A stretch of 5,805 nt of DNA from Draconibacterium orientale (GTDB lineage Bacteria; Bacteroidota; Bacteroidia; Bacteroidales; JAADGE01): the NCBI GenBank assembly GCA_020718265.1, contig DYSM01000189.1:1-5805 (forward strand). The letters are read 5' to 3'. Shown here one piece after another: positions 4,428 through 5,805 of this stretch. Both the position numbers and the translations under genes were made by a program. Under the pieces are notes generated by a model. It saw only the letters and a program-made list of their open reading frames with translations. It did no database searches and was not told the origin of the DNA. How positions within the stretch are numbered: the stretch's first letter is position 1; the number at the start of each line of letters is the position of its first letter.

Positions 4428-5805
4428 ATTTACGAATTATAAGTGTGTTATCCTTTTGAATTCTGAGCATGTATGTTCCGGTAGCCAAATGTTCAATATT
4501 CATTTTCGCATTTTTTTCGGCTGATTTCTGAGAAATCAGAACATTGCCTCCCAAAATATCTACAACTTCCAACGTTGAATTTTCAACATTTGTAACATTC
4601 AAGAAGCTGTTTGCAGGATTCGGATATACCGCAATTTCCGAATGATTTGAGACTAATCCGCTTTGGTTATTCGGGCTCAACATCGGAACGGAAAACCCAA
4701 TGTTTGACAAAACAACATCATTGTAATCTCCAAATTCACCTTCGGCATTTTGTATCGGATATGAATCATTCAAAAGATTTTTAACATAACCTTTGATGTA
4801 GAACATATTATCGTTCGCTTCAAAATCTATTTTTGACAACGAAGAAAATGCGATATGTATGACACCGTCGTTTACAAAATAAAACAGTTCGGAACTGCCG
4901 TTAGCCATCGAAACGGTTGAAATATCAAATATGTCGTCATTATACGAAATATCAAGTGTTACGGAAGCCAAATCAGATATTCCGGCAGTAATAGCGACCG
5001 GAATTTCGAGATAATCGCCGTTTTGAGCATAAATTGTTTCGGATGTAGATAAATCGATGAAATTCAATGTTTTCGAACCGCCAAAATATGAGGTATTTCC
5101 GTCGCCGTAGCAAATTGCACCGAGATTCTTGGTAACATTGGCACCGCTTACCGTGATTGCGCCGCTTTCAACAGCCCAATTTCCGACTGAAAACGATGTT
5201 ATTTGCGTTGAGATGCGTTGTAAGATAGACGTCAAGTCCATGGAAGTAAGCGTAGAAGACCCATTAACATCTCCTGAAATAAATTTCATTCCGGTCAGAA
5301 CAAAGCCAACTTCTGCAGCGATATGCTTCTTGTAGATTGTAACATCCATTGATGTTACAGCTTTCCAAATCATTGCGATACTCGGACGAACCGTGTAATT
5401 TCCGTTCGCGACACCTGTAAATGTGTAAGCTCCGGCTGCGTCTGTTGTTGTTGTTGCAACCACATCAGCACTACTGTTTACTAATTCGACAGTTACACCG
5501 TTCAAGGGTGTGGTTACCGAATTTGAATATTTCAAAGTTCCGGAAACAGAGTATGTTGTAGCACCATTTACATTAACAGTTACAGTTTGACATGACGAAT
5601 TTCCGCAAGCATTTTCCCAACGTCCGTAATAGGTTGTTGTCGAAGCCGGAGAAACAGATAAATTATCGCCTGTTCCGACTGATGTGCCGCCACAAGAGCC
5701 GGTCATCCAGCGGAAAGTAGAACCGGATCCGCCGGAGTATGATAATATGGAACTCTCGCTTACATTTATAGTCGACGGCGTTGCCGATACAGAGGTTGCT
5801 GCTAC
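4411..5805 (-). CDS. C-terminal part of a T9SS-exported protein with dockerin-like and cohesin-like modules (5' end outside window)
   Basis: 464 residues are visible. The frame stays open to the right edge, so the gene starts beyond 5805. The ATG at 5706 is internal, within an Ig-like module. In order: an Ig-like module (visible residues 1-80; YSGGSGS, GSCGG and ENACGNSSC motifs), a small beta-sandwich of the carboxypeptidase-regulatory type (about 84-142), a dockerin-like module (about 146-198), a GANVTKN-containing linker with a further GDGN motif (about 200-240), a cohesin-like domain (about 259-374) and a type A T9SS sorting domain (about 391-464; VYPNPANSFLNV, ending IIRKFSVVK). The dockerin-like part has two helices headed by TSMD (DVTIYKKHI and DLTSILQRI); only the second has a clear calcium loop, D-V-N-G-S. 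Export to the cell surface is expected. The missing N-terminus could carry any activity, for example an enzyme or adhesin. Dockerin identity is by motif only, and the first half is degenerate. Confidence 0.9.
   Translation of the reverse strand, partial: VAATSVSATPSTINVSESSILSYSGGSGSTFRWMTGSCGGTSVGTGDNLSVSPASTTTYYGRWENACGNSSCQTVTVNVNGATTYSVSGTLKYSNSVTTPLNGVTVELVNSSADVVATTTTDAAGAYTFTGVANGNYTVRPSIAMIWKAVTSMDVTIYKKHIAAEVGFVLTGMKFISGDVNGSSTLTSMDLTSILQRISTQITSFSVGNWAVESGAITVSGANVTKNLGAICYGDGNTSYFGGSKTLNFIDLSTSETIYAQNGDYLEIPVAITAGISDLASVTLDISYNDDIFDISTVSMANGSSELFYFVNDGVIHIAFSSLSKIDFEANDNMFYIKGYVKNLLNDSYPIQNAEGEFGDYNDVVLSNIGFSVPMLSPNNQSGLVSNHSEIAVYPNPANSFLNVTNVENSTLEVVDILGGNVLISQKSAEKNAKMNIEHLATGTYMLRIQKDNTLIIRKFSVVK
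4684..5031 (-). other. Cohesin-like domain in the dockerin-type protein
   Basis: Visible residues about 259-374 show the cohesin-type order of strands: GDYLEIPVAI, then SDLASVTLDISYNDDIFDI, later GVIHIAFSS and MFYIKGYV. It is clearly more distant from the four cohesins next door and lacks their RELSN motif. A cohesin-like domain at this place, after a dockerin-like module and before the T9SS signal, is a common arrangement in Bacteroidetes surface proteins. Confidence 0.6.
5212..5370 (-). other. Dockerin-like module with one degenerate and one near-canonical calcium loop
   Basis: In type I dockerins two 12-residue loops, each followed by a helix, bind calcium and the cohesin. Here the second loop is D-V-N-G-S-S-T-L-T-S-M-D: positions 1, 3 and 12 are canonical, but position 5 is Ser instead of Asp/Asn. 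In the first half the TSMD and the helix DVTIYKKHI are kept, but the residues before it (IAMIWKAV) lack the acidic ligands. The two helices are plainly related, which supports an internal duplication. Whether it binds cohesin is unknown. Confidence 0.65.

Noticed and set aside
4327..4524. 65-codon plus-strand frame across the intergenic hairpins
   Set aside because: It runs through both hairpins and the 3' end of the dockerin-type gene, and its translation shows no recognisable pattern.
5129..5335. 68-codon plus-strand frame opposite the dockerin-type gene
   Set aside because: Antisense shadow; the minus-strand frame carries clear domains over the same bases.
5704..5706. ATG at 5706 as the start of the dockerin-type gene
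   Set aside because: The frame is open for 33 more codons to the window edge and these codons complete the Ig-like module (SGGSG and FRW motifs). There is no signal peptide after this ATG. The gene is cut by the window edge.

Overview
The window looks like a Bacteroidetes (Bacteroidota) chromosome, probably an uncultured or environmental Bacteroidales-like lineage. Three signs support this. Both large proteins end in the type A C-terminal sorting domain of the type IX secretion system (T9SS), with YPNPA motifs and a basic last strand. Their domain style (WDG..DW..NW module, SGGSG Ig-like module, cohesin-like and dockerin-like modules) is typical of that phylum. A perfect TAnnTTTG promoter box is also present. 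The coding DNA is moderately AT-rich and the gaps are strongly AT-rich.

Layout: all three supported genes lie on the minus strand, so they are read from right to left. At 5805-4411 is the C-terminal 464 residues of a secreted protein that runs off the right edge: Ig-like module, small beta-sandwich, dockerin-like module, cohesin-like domain, T9SS signal. A 174-bp gap with two hairpins and a 12-bp inverted repeat follows. At 4236-559 is a complete 1225-residue secreted protein with a signal peptide, four tandem cohesin-type domains of about 140 residues, beta-rich surface modules, a cadherin/He_PIG-like domain and a T9SS signal. A 55-bp gap holds a strong terminator overlapped by a likely promoter. 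At 503-201 is a 100-residue protein with three predicted membrane helices and no recognised family. Positions 1-200 carry no supported gene but hold two tandem-repeat arrays: seven 7-bp units, and six GTCA elements spaced 10-12 bp.

How the genes may work together: a protein with four cohesins next to a protein with a dockerin-like module, both predicted to be exported and attached by the T9SS, suggests a cell-surface protein-assembly system. It would be a scaffold-and-docking arrangement loosely like a cellulosome but in a Bacteroidetes setting. This is inference. Dockerin-like modules fused to cohesin-like domains are widespread in T9SS proteins and may serve a purely intramolecular or structural role. 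No catalytic domain is visible in the window. The hairpins between genes suggest separate transcripts rather than one operon.
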